In this document: in pieces, positions 7,832-15,476 of the stretch | How the letters are laid out: every line of letters starts with the position of its first letter | Position numbering within the stretch: position 1 is the stretch's first letter | DNA from: Lentimicrobiaceae bacterium | Lineage (GTDB): Bacteria > Bacteroidota > Bacteroidia > Bacteroidales > SKPS01 | Direction: 5' to 3' | Length of the DNA stretch: 16,086 bases | Assembly (NCBI GenBank): GCA_007119395.1 | Contig: SKPS01000341.1 | Coordinates: 1-16,086 of the forward strand | The notes under the pieces: generated by a model | The model's input: only the letters and a program-made list of their open reading frames with translations | What the model was told of the DNA's origin: nothing | Database searches by the model: none | Position numbers and translations under genes: made by a program

Positions 7832-8584
7832 TTATCTGCGCCAGTCAATAATCCGATAGGTCACTATGTGCCCCCACTCTGCCCTCTCCTTCCAGGGAAC
7901 GGGAGCAGTGTTTTGTGAGGCCAGTCGCTCATTGTGCTTGTATATCATGCCAACACCCGGAGCATACCACTCAATGGCCAGGTTCTTGCAAACCAGACCT
8001 GAGTCAGCAACCTGTTGCACCACTACAACGGAATCGAACAGATGCTCTCCAACACTGCGTGAAACTTGCACATCGGTGTATCGGTAATCCCATGAACCAA
8101 GATAGTTGCAGTTGTGTACATCATCATACAATATATAGCTATTCCCTTTCCAGGTAGCAAAGGGACGGATTGGAAAGGTCAGTTTAATAAAATGGTGGTT
8201 CCCCTCCCTTTTCTCAGCAGTGTTCTTCGACCTCATCAGCGCACCAGTCGGACCGCTTTTCCAGACTCCTGATGAGGTGTCACGCATCACTTCGTGATGC
8301 ACCCTGTGCCAATATGTTCCGGACGGATCGGCGTACTTTTCACGAATGGTCTCTCTTACCAGATACCTCCATGTGATCACCGTATCGATAAGCATATTGT
8401 AGGCGGTGGAATCCACTTCATACATCACCCAATGCCCTTCATCTGTGGGAAAATACCTGTATTGCCAGTCGGTATCAGGGTGCTTGGTCTTGGAGCAACC
8501 AATCCAAATCAGCAGCAACAGCAACACCACAGTGAATCCTATTGTAATCAGCCCTTTGGCCGGCAAGGTATTTCCGGTACTCAT
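7832..8584 (-). CDS. Putative lipoprotein of unknown function
   Basis: A 250-residue protein with an N-terminal hydrophobic segment (about residues 12-29) ending in WIGC, so Cys30 is the likely lipidated residue; the Trp at -3 is unusual for a lipobox. The residues after Cys (SKTKHPD) lack the Lys-acidic-acidic type surface-export signal described for Bacteroidota, so a periplasm-facing anchor is more likely. The mature part contains YFPTDEGHWVMYEVDSTAY, HFIKLTFP, TWKGNSY and APGVGMIYKH. I recognise this arrangement as similar to a widespread group of uncharacterised Bacteroidota lipoproteins, but no function is known to me. Its ATG shares one base with the stop of the upstream gene (TGATG), so the two are almost certainly translated together and may act together. 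Confidence 0.75.
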   Translation of the reverse strand: MSTGNTLPAKGLITIGFTVVLLLLLIWIGCSKTKHPDTDWQYRYFPTDEGHWVMYEVDSTAYNMLIDTVITWRYLVRETIREKYADPSGTYWHRVHHEVMRDTSSGVWKSGPTGALMRSKNTAEKREGNHHFIKLTFPIRPFATWKGNSYILYDDVHNCNYLGSWDYRYTDVQVSRSVGEHLFDSVVVVQQVADSGLVCKNLAIEWYAPGVGMIYKHNERLASQNTAPVPWKERAEWGHIVTYRIIDWRR

Positions 8585-9534
8585 CAGCGCCCTCCTCTTC
8601 TGTTGTGGCCACCGGTGCCAATTGAGACACCGGCAAACACTTGTTTGTCATGATGTATCTTAAACTCACCTGTATTTCCACCCATGTTCGCAGAAGGCAA
8701 CGAGAGGAACCTGACAAACAGTCCGGTCACTCTTCCGGTGCGGGTTGTAGAGAGCTTATAGAATGCGATTTCCGCTTCCGGCACCATGTGATGAGCTCGT
8801 TTGGCAACATCAAAGAACAGGGTAATCTGACTGTTCCAGCGTGGCAGTCCAACACCCTTCAAAGGGATCCACCCTTTAACCAGAGGCATTGCCTGCAGAG
8901 AGTGGTTTGAGCTCTCTCTTTGGTGTAAGCGATCATCATTGGTGTTGATGCGGTAGTGCAACCAGGAGAGGCGCACGCCTGCGCCCAACATCTCATTAAT
9001 CCATAGCCCTGAGGCCAGGGAAGCAGTTGTAACGGATGGGACATTAAAATGGTGAATCGGGAAATGGTCGTCTTGAGAAGATGGTTGATTGAGGTGAGAT
9101 TGAATCAGGATGTTCTGGTAAAGCAACTGCGCTGAGGCAAAAGCATGCAGTGTCAACAAAGAGTGTTCAACAAGGAACCAGTTCCTGTGGGTTGCACCGC
9201 CCAGGGTAAACAGAGGGTATACACCATGTGTTGTATTCATTGTTCTGGTGAGTTCCCCGGAAGTATTGGGGCCGGAGGGATTGAAGCGACGCACCACAAA
9301 CATGTCCGTCTCTTTTACCCATCTGATCCCCAGGAGGCCGGCATACAGGTAAGATTGGTCTTCCCAGATCGTCTGAAAATGTGACCTTGGAGGCAACCGG
9401 GGATCGTCGGATTTGTGTATAAATGCTTCAGCACTTCCCGTCAGGCACCAAAAGGCGCAGAAGAGTACGAGGCCGATCCGTAGGGGGCCTGTATTGTGCA
9501 CTTCTGCTGCTGACCGATACCTGATTGGTTTCAT
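8584..9534 (-). CDS. Exported protein of unknown function, possibly an outer membrane beta-barrel
   Basis: About 316 residues. I prefer ATG at 9534, seven bases after the secA stop, because it gives a signal peptide: a polar N-terminus, the hydrophobic stretch IGLVLFCAFWCLTG, and a plausible cleavage after SAEA. A longer frame back to 9600 would overlap secA by 59 bases and push the signal inward. The mature part is rich in aromatic and alternating polar/apolar residues, for example WNSQITLFFDVAKRA, EAEIAFYKL and GRVTGLFVRFLSL, which fits membrane beta-strands. It lacks a clear terminal aromatic residue, since it ends in a Gly/Arg-rich tail (GGHNRRGGR). No known domain was recognised. It sits between secA and a lipoprotein gene, overlapping the latter by one base. 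Confidence 0.68.
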   Translation of the reverse strand: MKPIRYRSAAEVHNTGPLRIGLVLFCAFWCLTGSAEAFIHKSDDPRLPPRSHFQTIWEDQSYLYAGLLGIRWVKETDMFVVRRFNPSGPNTSGELTRTMNTTHGVYPLFTLGGATHRNWFLVEHSLLTLHAFASAQLLYQNILIQSHLNQPSSQDDHFPIHHFNVPSVTTASLASGLWINEMLGAGVRLSWLHYRINTNDDRLHQRESSNHSLQAMPLVKGWIPLKGVGLPRWNSQITLFFDVAKRAHHMVPEAEIAFYKLSTTRTGRVTGLFVRFLSLPSANMGGNTGEFKIHHDKQVFAGVSIGTGGHNRRGGR

Positions 9535-9541
9535 GTTCAGA

Positions 9542-12500
9542 TCATGTTCCGGCCTTTTGTTCCAGGCCATGACAATGTTTATACTTCTTCCCAGACCCAC
9601 ACGGGCAGGGTTGGTTCCGTCCTACCCTTTTCTCAACTTTCACAGGTTGCGGCTTTTGCGCCTGCTGGGTTCGGAAGCCAAACTTCTGCACATCCTCCTT
9701 CTGCGTACGCAATGCCCGGTTGTCGGATCTGCGTTGACGTGCCTCTTCAATGTTGAGATCCTGGTGCCCGGGCAACCCCGATTTCACCAGAAAGGAGATG
9801 ATCTCCCTGTTGATTCGCTGCAAGAGGTCTCCAAAGAGCTTAAACGACTCAAACTTATAGATCAGCAGAGGATCTTTCTGCTCATAGGTTGCATTCTGCA
9901 CCGACTGTTTCAGGTCGTCCATCTCTCTGAGATGCTCTTTCCATGCAACATCTATAAAAACGAGTGTTACAATTTTCTCAATCGCTCTGATCAGCTCCCT
10001 TCCCTCTGTTTGAATGCCGGTTTCGAGGTCAACAGGCACCTGCATTGTTTTCACACCATCGGTGATGGGGATGGCTACCCTTTTATAGCCTTGGGTATTG
10101 TTCTCATGAACATCCTGAAAGACCGGGTAAACCTGTTTTGTGAGCTCTTCAGACTTCCTTCTGTATTGGCTGGTGATCTCATCATAAATGCTTTCTGTCA
10201 GCTCTTCAGCTCTTTTCTCGAAGAAATCAGGTTCGCTGAAAGGGACTTCGAGCCCGAGTAGTCTGATCAGCTCCAGCCGCAACCCTTCGTAATCGCGCTC
10301 TTTTTGAGAGTCGTTGATCATGGCTTCAGCCAGGTCATACATCATGTTATCGATCTCCAGCGGCAACCTGTCGCCAAAGAGGGCAGACTTTCTTTTGGAG
10401 TAGATAGCAGTACGCTGGTTGTTCATCACGTCATCGTATTCCAGCAGCTTTTTTCTGATGCCGAAGTTATTCTCTTCGACTTTTTTCTGGGCTTTTTCGA
10501 TGCTTCGTGTGATCATTGAGTGCTGAATCACTTCCCCATCTTTGAGGCCGATCCGGTCCATCACCCGTGCGATTCTTTCTGAGCCAAAGAGTCTCATCAG
10601 GTTGTCTTCCAGCGACACGAAGAACACAGATGATCCCGGGTCACCTTGTCGCCCGGCACGACCCCGAAGCTGCCTGTCAACACGTCGTGACTCATGTCTT
10701 TCTGTTCCGATGATGGCGAGTCCGCCAGCAGCTTTCACTCCAGCCCCCAGCTTGATGTCGGTACCACGACCAGCCATGTTGGTGGCAATGGTCACCGTAC
10801 CACTTTGCCCGGCTTCGGCAACAATCTGGGCCTCTCGCTGGTGCAGTTTAGCATTCAATACGTTGTGACGAATCGTTTTCCGCTGCAACATTCTGCTAAG
10901 CAACTCAGAGGTCTCCACAGCAGTGGTTCCAACCAATACCGGACGCCCATCCTTTACAAGCATATCCACATGGTCAATTACAGCATTCAGCTTCTCGCGC
11001 TGCGTCTTGAACACATAGTCCTGTTCATCGATACGCACAATGGGTTTGTTGGTAGGGATTACCACCACATCCAGCTTGTAGATATCCCACAACTCCCCCG
11101 CTTCTGTCTCCGCCGTACCGGTCATACCGGCCAGCTTATGGTACATCCTGAAGTAATTCTGCAACGTAATGGTGGCGTATGTCTGGGTGGCAGCTTCAAT
11201 CTTTACATTCTCCTTGGCCTCAATCGCCTGGTGCAAACCGTCGGAGTAACGCCTCCCCTCAAGAATACGACCCGTCTGCTCATCAACAATTTTAACCTTG
11301 TTGTCCATCACAACGTAGTCAACATCAATCTCAAACAAACAATAGGCTTTCAACAGCTGATTGATGGTGTGCACCCTTTCCGATATCTGGGCAAAACCCC
11401 TCATCATCTCACTCTTGCGCTTCGCTTTCTCCTGGGTTGAGAGATCGGACTTCTCCAATTCAGCGGTTTCAGAACCAATGTCAGGGAGAGAATAGAAATC
11501 GGGATCGCCCGTCTCCTGGGTGAGCAAATCAATCCCCTTCTCCTTCAGATCAATGGTGTTGTGCTTTTCGTCGATCACAAAGTAGAGTTCATTATCAACG
11601 ATATGCATATTTTTCTGCTGTTCAGCCAGGTAGAAGTTTTCGGTTTTCTGCATACCGGTTTTCACGCCCGGCTCGCTGAGATACTTAATCAGGGCCTTGT
11701 TTTTCGGCAATCCTCTATATGCTCTGAACAGCAGTTTATATCCCTCTTTTTCGTTCTCACCCTGGTCAGGTTTTGCCAGCATCTGTTTCGATTCAGCCAG
11801 GATTTTGGTCACATAGGCTTTCTGAGCAGCGTGCAGTTTTGCCACGATGGGTTTGAGCTGATCAAACTCCTGTTTGTCACCTTGCGCAGTGGGTCCTGAA
11901 ATGATCAATGGGGTTCTGGCATCATCAATCAACACAGAGTCAACCTCATCAACGATGGCATAGTTGTGTTCTCTCTGGACCAATTCATCGGGGTGAGTGG
12001 CCATGTTATCACGCAGATAATCAAAGCCAAACTCGTTGTTGGTACCGTAGGTAACATCCGCCAGGTATGCCTGTCGGCGGTCTTCTGAATGGGGCTGGTG
12101 TTTGTCGATACAATCCACCTTCATCCCATGAAAGGAGAACAGCATCCCCATCCATTCCGCATCTCTTTTGGCCAGATAGTCGTTAACGGTTACGATATGC
12201 ACACCCTTTCCGGGCAGTGCATTGAGATAGACAGGGAGCGTAGCCACCAGCGTTTTCCCCTCCCCTGTTGCCATCTCTGCAATCTTACCCTGGTGCAACA
12301 CCATACCACCAATCAACTGCACATTGTAATGAACCATGTCCCAGGTGATCTCATTGCCCCCTGCCATCCAGTGATTGTAGAACACAGCCTGGTTGCCACG
12401 CACCTCCACATTGTCCATTACAGTAGCCAGCTCACGGTCGTAATCAGTGGCCGTAACCACAACCGTCTCATTCTCCTTAAACCTCCTTGCAGTATCCTTT

Positions 12501-12841
12501 ATCACAGCAAAAGCCTCCGGAAGAATCTCCTGCAGGATCTCCTCCGTCTTCTCTTTCCTGATCTTCTCCAAACGATCCACCTCTTTCCATAAACGCTCCT
12601 TCTCATCTGCATCCATCTCCGGATCTTCGGCCAAGCGTGCACGTAACGAGGAGATCTCCTCCTCCTCCTCTGCAATAAACGAATTGATCCGTTCACGGAA
12701 CCCATAGGTCTTAGCGCGCAAACCATCGTTGTCCAGCTTCTTTATCTCCTCGTATGCCTGATGAACTTTCTCTGCCTCAGGTAACAGATCCTTTACATCT
12801 TTGTCTGATTTCTTGCCAAAAAAACGCGATAATAATCCCAT
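9542..12841 (-). CDS. secA: SecA, preprotein translocase ATPase
   Basis: This 1099-residue protein is the motor that pushes unfolded preproteins through SecYEG using ATP. Visible motifs are Walker A MATGEGKT (190-197), DEVDSVLIDDAR starting at 298 with the DEVD box, TNMAGRGTDI, and GRAGRQGDPGSS of the second motor domain. Near the C-terminus, CPCGSGKKYKHCHG gives Cys1079, Cys1081, Cys1090 and His1091, the zinc-binding SEC-C motif that contacts SecB or ribosomes in other species. It is longer than E. coli SecA (901) through an acidic coiled insertion near residues 55-110 and an insertion within the first nucleotide-binding domain at about 325-450, both usual in Bacteroidota. The start ATG at 12841 gives MGLLSRFFGKK, typical for the family. 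A promoter candidate and nfu terminator lie upstream. Two envelope genes follow, the first only seven bases away. Confidence 0.97.
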   Translation of the reverse strand: MGLLSRFFGKKSDKDVKDLLPEAEKVHQAYEEIKKLDNDGLRAKTYGFRERINSFIAEEEEEISSLRARLAEDPEMDADEKERLWKEVDRLEKIRKEKTEEILQEILPEAFAVIKDTARRFKENETVVVTATDYDRELATVMDNVEVRGNQAVFYNHWMAGGNEITWDMVHYNVQLIGGMVLHQGKIAEMATGEGKTLVATLPVYLNALPGKGVHIVTVNDYLAKRDAEWMGMLFSFHGMKVDCIDKHQPHSEDRRQAYLADVTYGTNNEFGFDYLRDNMATHPDELVQREHNYAIVDEVDSVLIDDARTPLIISGPTAQGDKQEFDQLKPIVAKLHAAQKAYVTKILAESKQMLAKPDQGENEKEGYKLLFRAYRGLPKNKALIKYLSEPGVKTGMQKTENFYLAEQQKNMHIVDNELYFVIDEKHNTIDLKEKGIDLLTQETGDPDFYSLPDIGSETAELEKSDLSTQEKAKRKSEMMRGFAQISERVHTINQLLKAYCLFEIDVDYVVMDNKVKIVDEQTGRILEGRRYSDGLHQAIEAKENVKIEAATQTYATITLQNYFRMYHKLAGMTGTAETEAGELWDIYKLDVVVIPTNKPIVRIDEQDYVFKTQREKLNAVIDHVDMLVKDGRPVLVGTTAVETSELLSRMLQRKTIRHNVLNAKLHQREAQIVAEAGQSGTVTIATNMAGRGTDIKLGAGVKAAGGLAIIGTERHESRRVDRQLRGRAGRQGDPGSSVFFVSLEDNLMRLFGSERIARVMDRIGLKDGEVIQHSMITRSIEKAQKKVEENNFGIRKKLLEYDDVMNNQRTAIYSKRKSALFGDRLPLEIDNMMYDLAEAMINDSQKERDYEGLRLELIRLLGLEVPFSEPDFFEKRAEELTESIYDEITSQYRRKSEELTKQVYPVFQDVHENNTQGYKRVAIPITDGVKTMQVPVDLETGIQTEGRELIRAIEKIVTLVFIDVAWKEHLREMDDLKQSVQNATYEQKDPLLIYKFESFKLFGDLLQRINREIISFLVKSGLPGHQDLNIEEARQRRSDNRALRTQKEDVQKFGFRTQQAQKPQPVKVEKRVGRNQPCPCGSGKKYKHCHGLEQKAGT

Positions 12842-12945
12842 ATTGTAATGTGTTGACCTACAAGCGCACCCGGATTGCTTCCCTATGCAGACTTACACAA
12901 AATGGGAGCACACTGTAGCTGGATTCACTCAATTCTACCAACCTA

Positions 12946-12973
12946 CAAAAGTACATAGAAAATCCTGTTCAAA
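12946..12973 (-). promoter_or_regulatory. Candidate promoter for secA
   Basis: On the minus strand, TACTTTTG (12953-12946) matches the Bacteroidota -7 consensus TAnnTTTG exactly. A TTTG (12973-12970) lies 16 bases upstream as a -33 box, slightly closer than the typical 17 to 23 bases. Transcription would begin near 12940, leaving a leader of about 100 bases before the secA ATG. The region from 12842 to 13071 otherwise holds only the terminator described separately and a short unassigned reading frame. Confidence 0.5.
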
Positions 12974-13023
12974 AGAAAAGATATGAAGCAACAACCTTAC
13001 AATGCACGTTGCTGCTTCATATC
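12971..13023 (-). terminator. Rho-independent terminator downstream of nfu
   Basis: GATATGAAGCAACAA (12980-12994) pairs with TTGCTGCTTCATATC (13009-13023) in a 15-pair stem with one mismatch and a 14-base loop. Read on the minus strand, the hairpin is followed directly by TTTTCTTTT (12979-12971), the expected U-rich tail. It lies about 50 bases after the nfu stop and should end the mrp-nfu transcript before secA. Confidence 0.75.
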
Positions 13024-13071
13024 CGCTCAGTAAAAACCATTGGCAAAAAGCCGTATCAGCAATAAAACCGG

Positions 13072-13329
13072 TTATCCCAGATTGGTTGCTTCTACAGATT
13101 TGATCTCAGGGATGGCCTTCTTCATGGCGGCTTCAACACCTCCTTTTAAGGTCATCATGCTCATCGGACATCCGGCACAGGCACCCTGCAGCTCTACATT
13201 CACCACATTGTCATCCGTAAGCGATACAAAGGCGATGTCGCCACCGTCAGCCTGCAAATAGGGCCTGATCTGTTCAATCACATTGTTTACTTTTCTGTTA
13301 AGCTCTTCTCTGTTTTGTGGGTTTTCCAT
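13072..13329 (-). CDS. NifU C-terminal-like Fe-S scaffold protein (Nfu type)
   Basis: An 85-residue protein consisting of just the NifU C-terminal domain. It shows IRPYLQADGGDIAFVSL at about residues 21-37, then GACAGCPMSMMTLK with Cys51 and Cys54, the CxxC that bridges a 4Fe-4S cluster between two monomers. LKGGVEAAMKKAIPEI follows, as in the family. Nfu proteins receive Fe-S clusters and pass them to target apoproteins in the cytoplasm. It lies 143 bases downstream of mrp, another Fe-S carrier, on the same strand and before a clear terminator, so the two are likely functionally linked and possibly co-transcribed. The start ATG at 13329 is preceded by an A-rich stretch instead of a Shine-Dalgarno sequence. 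The length is normal for the stand-alone form. Confidence 0.93.
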   Translation of the reverse strand: MENPQNREELNRKVNNVIEQIRPYLQADGGDIAFVSLTDDNVVNVELQGACAGCPMSMMTLKGGVEAAMKKAIPEIKSVEATNLG

Positions 13330-13379
13330 TTTTTCGTTTTTTTATGTTGATATTCGGATCGTTATCTGTTTTGAAAAGG

Positions 13380-13396
13380 ATCTTGCTGCGCAAGAT
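13380..13396 (-). other. Perfect short inverted repeat between mrp and nfu
   Basis: ATCTTGC, a three-base loop TGC, then GCAAGAT form a perfect seven-pair hairpin within the 143-base gap between mrp and nfu. On the minus strand it is followed by CCTTTTC, a weak T-rich run, so it might act as an attenuator, a partial terminator or an RNA processing or stability element that sets the ratio of the two products. It is short and could be chance. Confidence 0.35.
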
Positions 13397-13472
13397 GTTC
13401 GTTTTTCTTTGAATGGACTATTTACTAATTGGCGTGGAAGCAAAACCATTGTTTCCGTTGATCAGTGATAGT

Positions 13473-14579
13473 CTATTGCCTGGTGACCTCCACCACCTGA
13501 GTAGGTCCAAGGTTCTGATTTCGCTCGTCGAGTTTAATTCTTACCCTTTCAACCATTTTGCGGAAAGGTTCGCTGAGGGGGTGGTTTTTGTCTGTGACCA
13601 CCGGTGTGCCGTTGTCACTGGCGTTACATGCAGACTCTACTATGGGGATTCTGCCAATCACTTCGGTATCAGTTTCTGCGGCCAGCTTATCGCACCCGCC
13701 ACGGCCAAAGATATAATACCTGTTGCCGGGCAACTCGGGAGGTGAAAACCAGGCCATGTTCTCCACCAATCCAATGATGGGCACATTGATTTTCTCCTGG
13801 CTGAACAAAGCGATCCCTTTCCGGGCATCAGCAATGGCAATATCCTGCGGGGTGCTCACCATCACCGCACCGGTAACAGGGAGAGTTTGCACCAATGTCA
13901 GGTGTATATCACCTGTGCCGGGGGGAAGGTCAATCACCATGTAATCAATCTCACCCCAATAGCCATCGGAAATAATCTGTATCAGAGCATTCGAGGCCAT
14001 AGGACCACGCCAAATCAACGCTTTCTCAGGATCAACAAAAAAGCCAACCGATAGCATCTTCACACCGAAACGTTCAACCGGCTCGATCATCGTACGATCA
14101 CCAAACGGCTTAGCGCCCGGCTTGTGGTCTTTCACTCCCAGCATGATCGGCATCGAAGGGCCATATATGTCAGCATCTACCAAAGCAACCTTTGCGCCTG
14201 TCTGCGCCAAACCAACCGCCAGGTTAACAGATATGGTCGATTTGCCAACACCCCCTTTGCCCGATGCCACAGCAATGATGTTCTTCACATGCTTTAAACT
14301 CTCAGGAACCGCCGGGCGGCTGGCAGGGCGCGGAGCATCTTCAATCGTGACCTCCGTAGTGATACCATCAGGGGCTAAACCTTCCTTCAGCTTTTGACCG
14401 GCTATCCGTCCGATCGACTTTAAAAAAGCATCCGGAAATTTCTTGCCCGTGATGCGCACCTCCAACAGGTTCTCTGACCTGAGCTGAAGGTCTGCCATCC
14501 CGAGTTCCTCGATGCTTTTGCCATGTTCGGGGTGCATTACCCCTGACAAAATTTTCTTGGCCTTATCTATTACTGACAT
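13473..14579 (-). CDS. mrp: Mrp/ApbC-family P-loop ATPase, iron-sulfur cluster carrier
   Basis: This 368-residue protein has an N-terminal MIP18 (DUF59)-like domain (about residues 5-80) and then the ParA/MinD-like P-loop domain. The deviant Walker A GKGGVGKS is at 107-114, followed by LVDADIYGPSMPIMLG, the switch region IDLPPGTGDIHLTL, and VSTPQDIAIADARKG. These are standard for Mrp proteins, which bind and transfer Fe-S clusters in an ATP-dependent way. The segment where many Mrp proteins have CxxC after VENM reads WFSPPELPG here, with only Cys296 nearby, so the usual bridging cluster site is absent. I recall the same substitution in other Bacteroidota Mrp proteins, so it is probably a lineage trait, but cluster binding is then uncertain. 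nfu follows downstream, supporting an Fe-S role. ATG 14579 is the best start. It is divergent from the response regulator gene. Confidence 0.93.
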   Translation of the reverse strand: MSVIDKAKKILSGVMHPEHGKSIEELGMADLQLRSENLLEVRITGKKFPDAFLKSIGRIAGQKLKEGLAPDGITTEVTIEDAPRPASRPAVPESLKHVKNIIAVASGKGGVGKSTISVNLAVGLAQTGAKVALVDADIYGPSMPIMLGVKDHKPGAKPFGDRTMIEPVERFGVKMLSVGFFVDPEKALIWRGPMASNALIQIISDGYWGEIDYMVIDLPPGTGDIHLTLVQTLPVTGAVMVSTPQDIAIADARKGIALFSQEKINVPIIGLVENMAWFSPPELPGNRYYIFGRGGCDKLAAETDTEVIGRIPIVESACNASDNGTPVVTDKNHPLSEPFRKMVERVRIKLDERNQNLGPTQVVEVTRQ

Positions 14580-14700
14580 GATTTTCAGTCTGTTATTTTA
14601 AAAAGCGAACCGCTCTATGTGCGTTATTTTATGTTTATTTAGATTGTGTAAAGATAGAGGTTTTTTTTGACCTGCAGAATTGTTTCCTGCCATGCCCGGA

Positions 14701-14732
14701 TTGGGTAGTTCTTAACAAAACATCTATTTTTG
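14701..14732 (+). promoter_or_regulatory. Candidate promoter for the two-component genes
   Basis: TTG at 14701-14703 and TATTTTTG at 14725-14732 match the Bacteroidota -33 and -7 elements (the latter exactly TAnnTTTG) with a 21-base spacer, inside the usual range. Transcription would start near 14739, giving a leader of only about 14 bases before the response regulator ATG. It lies within the 173-base divergent gap with mrp. Confidence 0.6.
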
Positions 14733-14752
14733 TCATTCAGAAGATTACAATC

Positions 14753-15445
14753 ATGACAAAGATATTGTTGATAGAGGATGACCTTCGTTTGACCGATTTG
14801 ATTCGGCGGGGTTTAGAGGACGAGGGTTACGAGATCACTCCTGCCTGGGATGGTGAGACCGGATTGCGTTTGGCGCTGGGGCAGGATTTTGCGTTGATTG
14901 TCTCCGACATTGTGCTACCGGGCCTCAACGGCCTGGAGCTGTGCAAGACCATTCGTGCCGCCAAGCCTGGCATCCCGATCCTGATGCTGACTGCACTGGG
15001 CACCACCGACGACAAAGTGGAGGGTTTTGATGCCGGCGCCGACGACTACCTGGTAAAGCCCTTCGAGTTCAGGGAGCTCAAAGTGCGGGTCAGGGCGTTG
15101 CTGAAACGGGCAGAGAACAGTGTGGCCCACTCCTCCCCCATCCTCTCATGCCATGACCTGGAACTCGACACTGTGGCAAAGGTGGTCAAACGGGGCGGAA
15201 CCACCATCCGACTCACACCCAAAGAGTTCAATTTGCTGCACTACATGCTGCAACACGCCGGCAGGGTGCTTAGCAGAGACGAAATCGCAGAGAAAGTATG
15301 GGACACCCATTTCGATACCGGCACCAACTTCGTGGATGTGTACATCAACTACCTGCGGAAAAAGATTGACAAACCCTTTGACACCAAGCTGATCCACACA
15401 CGCACCGGAATGGGGTTTGTGCTGATGGCCGATGATGAAACCTGA
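14753..15445 (+). CDS. OmpR/PhoB-family DNA-binding response regulator
   Basis: This 230-residue protein has a receiver domain (about 1-118) and a winged-helix DNA-binding domain (about 130-228). Receiver residues are all in place: acidic pocket Glu8, Asp9 and Asp10, phospho-acceptor Asp52 in VSDIVLPGLNG, Thr80, and Lys102 in DDYLVKPF. The output domain has LTPKEFNLLHYML and the recognition-helix region NFVDVYINYLRKKI, then TRTGMGFVL of the wing. Proteins of this type bind promoter DNA as dimers after phosphorylation by a partner kinase. The partner is probably the histidine kinase that starts 31 bases downstream. Target genes cannot be inferred here; resemblance to CusR-like regulators in overall pattern is not enough to propose a metal signal. 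ATG 14753 gives the expected N-terminus directly before the first beta-strand. Confidence 0.95.
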   Translation: MTKILLIEDDLRLTDLIRRGLEDEGYEITPAWDGETGLRLALGQDFALIVSDIVLPGLNGLELCKTIRAAKPGIPILMLTALGTTDDKVEGFDAGADDYLVKPFEFRELKVRVRALLKRAENSVAHSSPILSCHDLELDTVAKVVKRGGTTIRLTPKEFNLLHYMLQHAGRVLSRDEIAEKVWDTHFDTGTNFVDVYINYLRKKIDKPFDTKLIHTRTGMGFVLMADDET

Positions 15446-15476
15446 TAATAACCAACCTGTTATACATCCACTCTCT

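Noticed and set aside
7828..7841. GCGC inverted repeat near the ftsZ stop as a terminator
   Set aside because: Only four base pairs with a six-base loop and no T-run on either strand, so it does not qualify as a terminator.
8584..9600. Longer form of the exported protein starting at 9600
   Set aside because: This start overlaps the secA coding end by 59 bases and places a hydrophilic stretch before the signal peptide. ATG 9534 gives a proper signal sequence just after the secA stop.
9413..11899. Long plus-strand open frames opposite secA (for example 9413-10261, 10694-11440 and 11561-11899)
   Set aside because: They lie antisense to the strongly conserved secA and to the start of the following gene, show no recognisable domain or start context, and are explained by codon bias of the opposite strand.
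14649..14656. Minus-strand TATCTTTA box as a promoter for mrp
   Set aside because: It differs by one base from TAnnTTTG, and no TTG lies at suitable distance upstream on the minus strand, so support is too weak to list as a feature.
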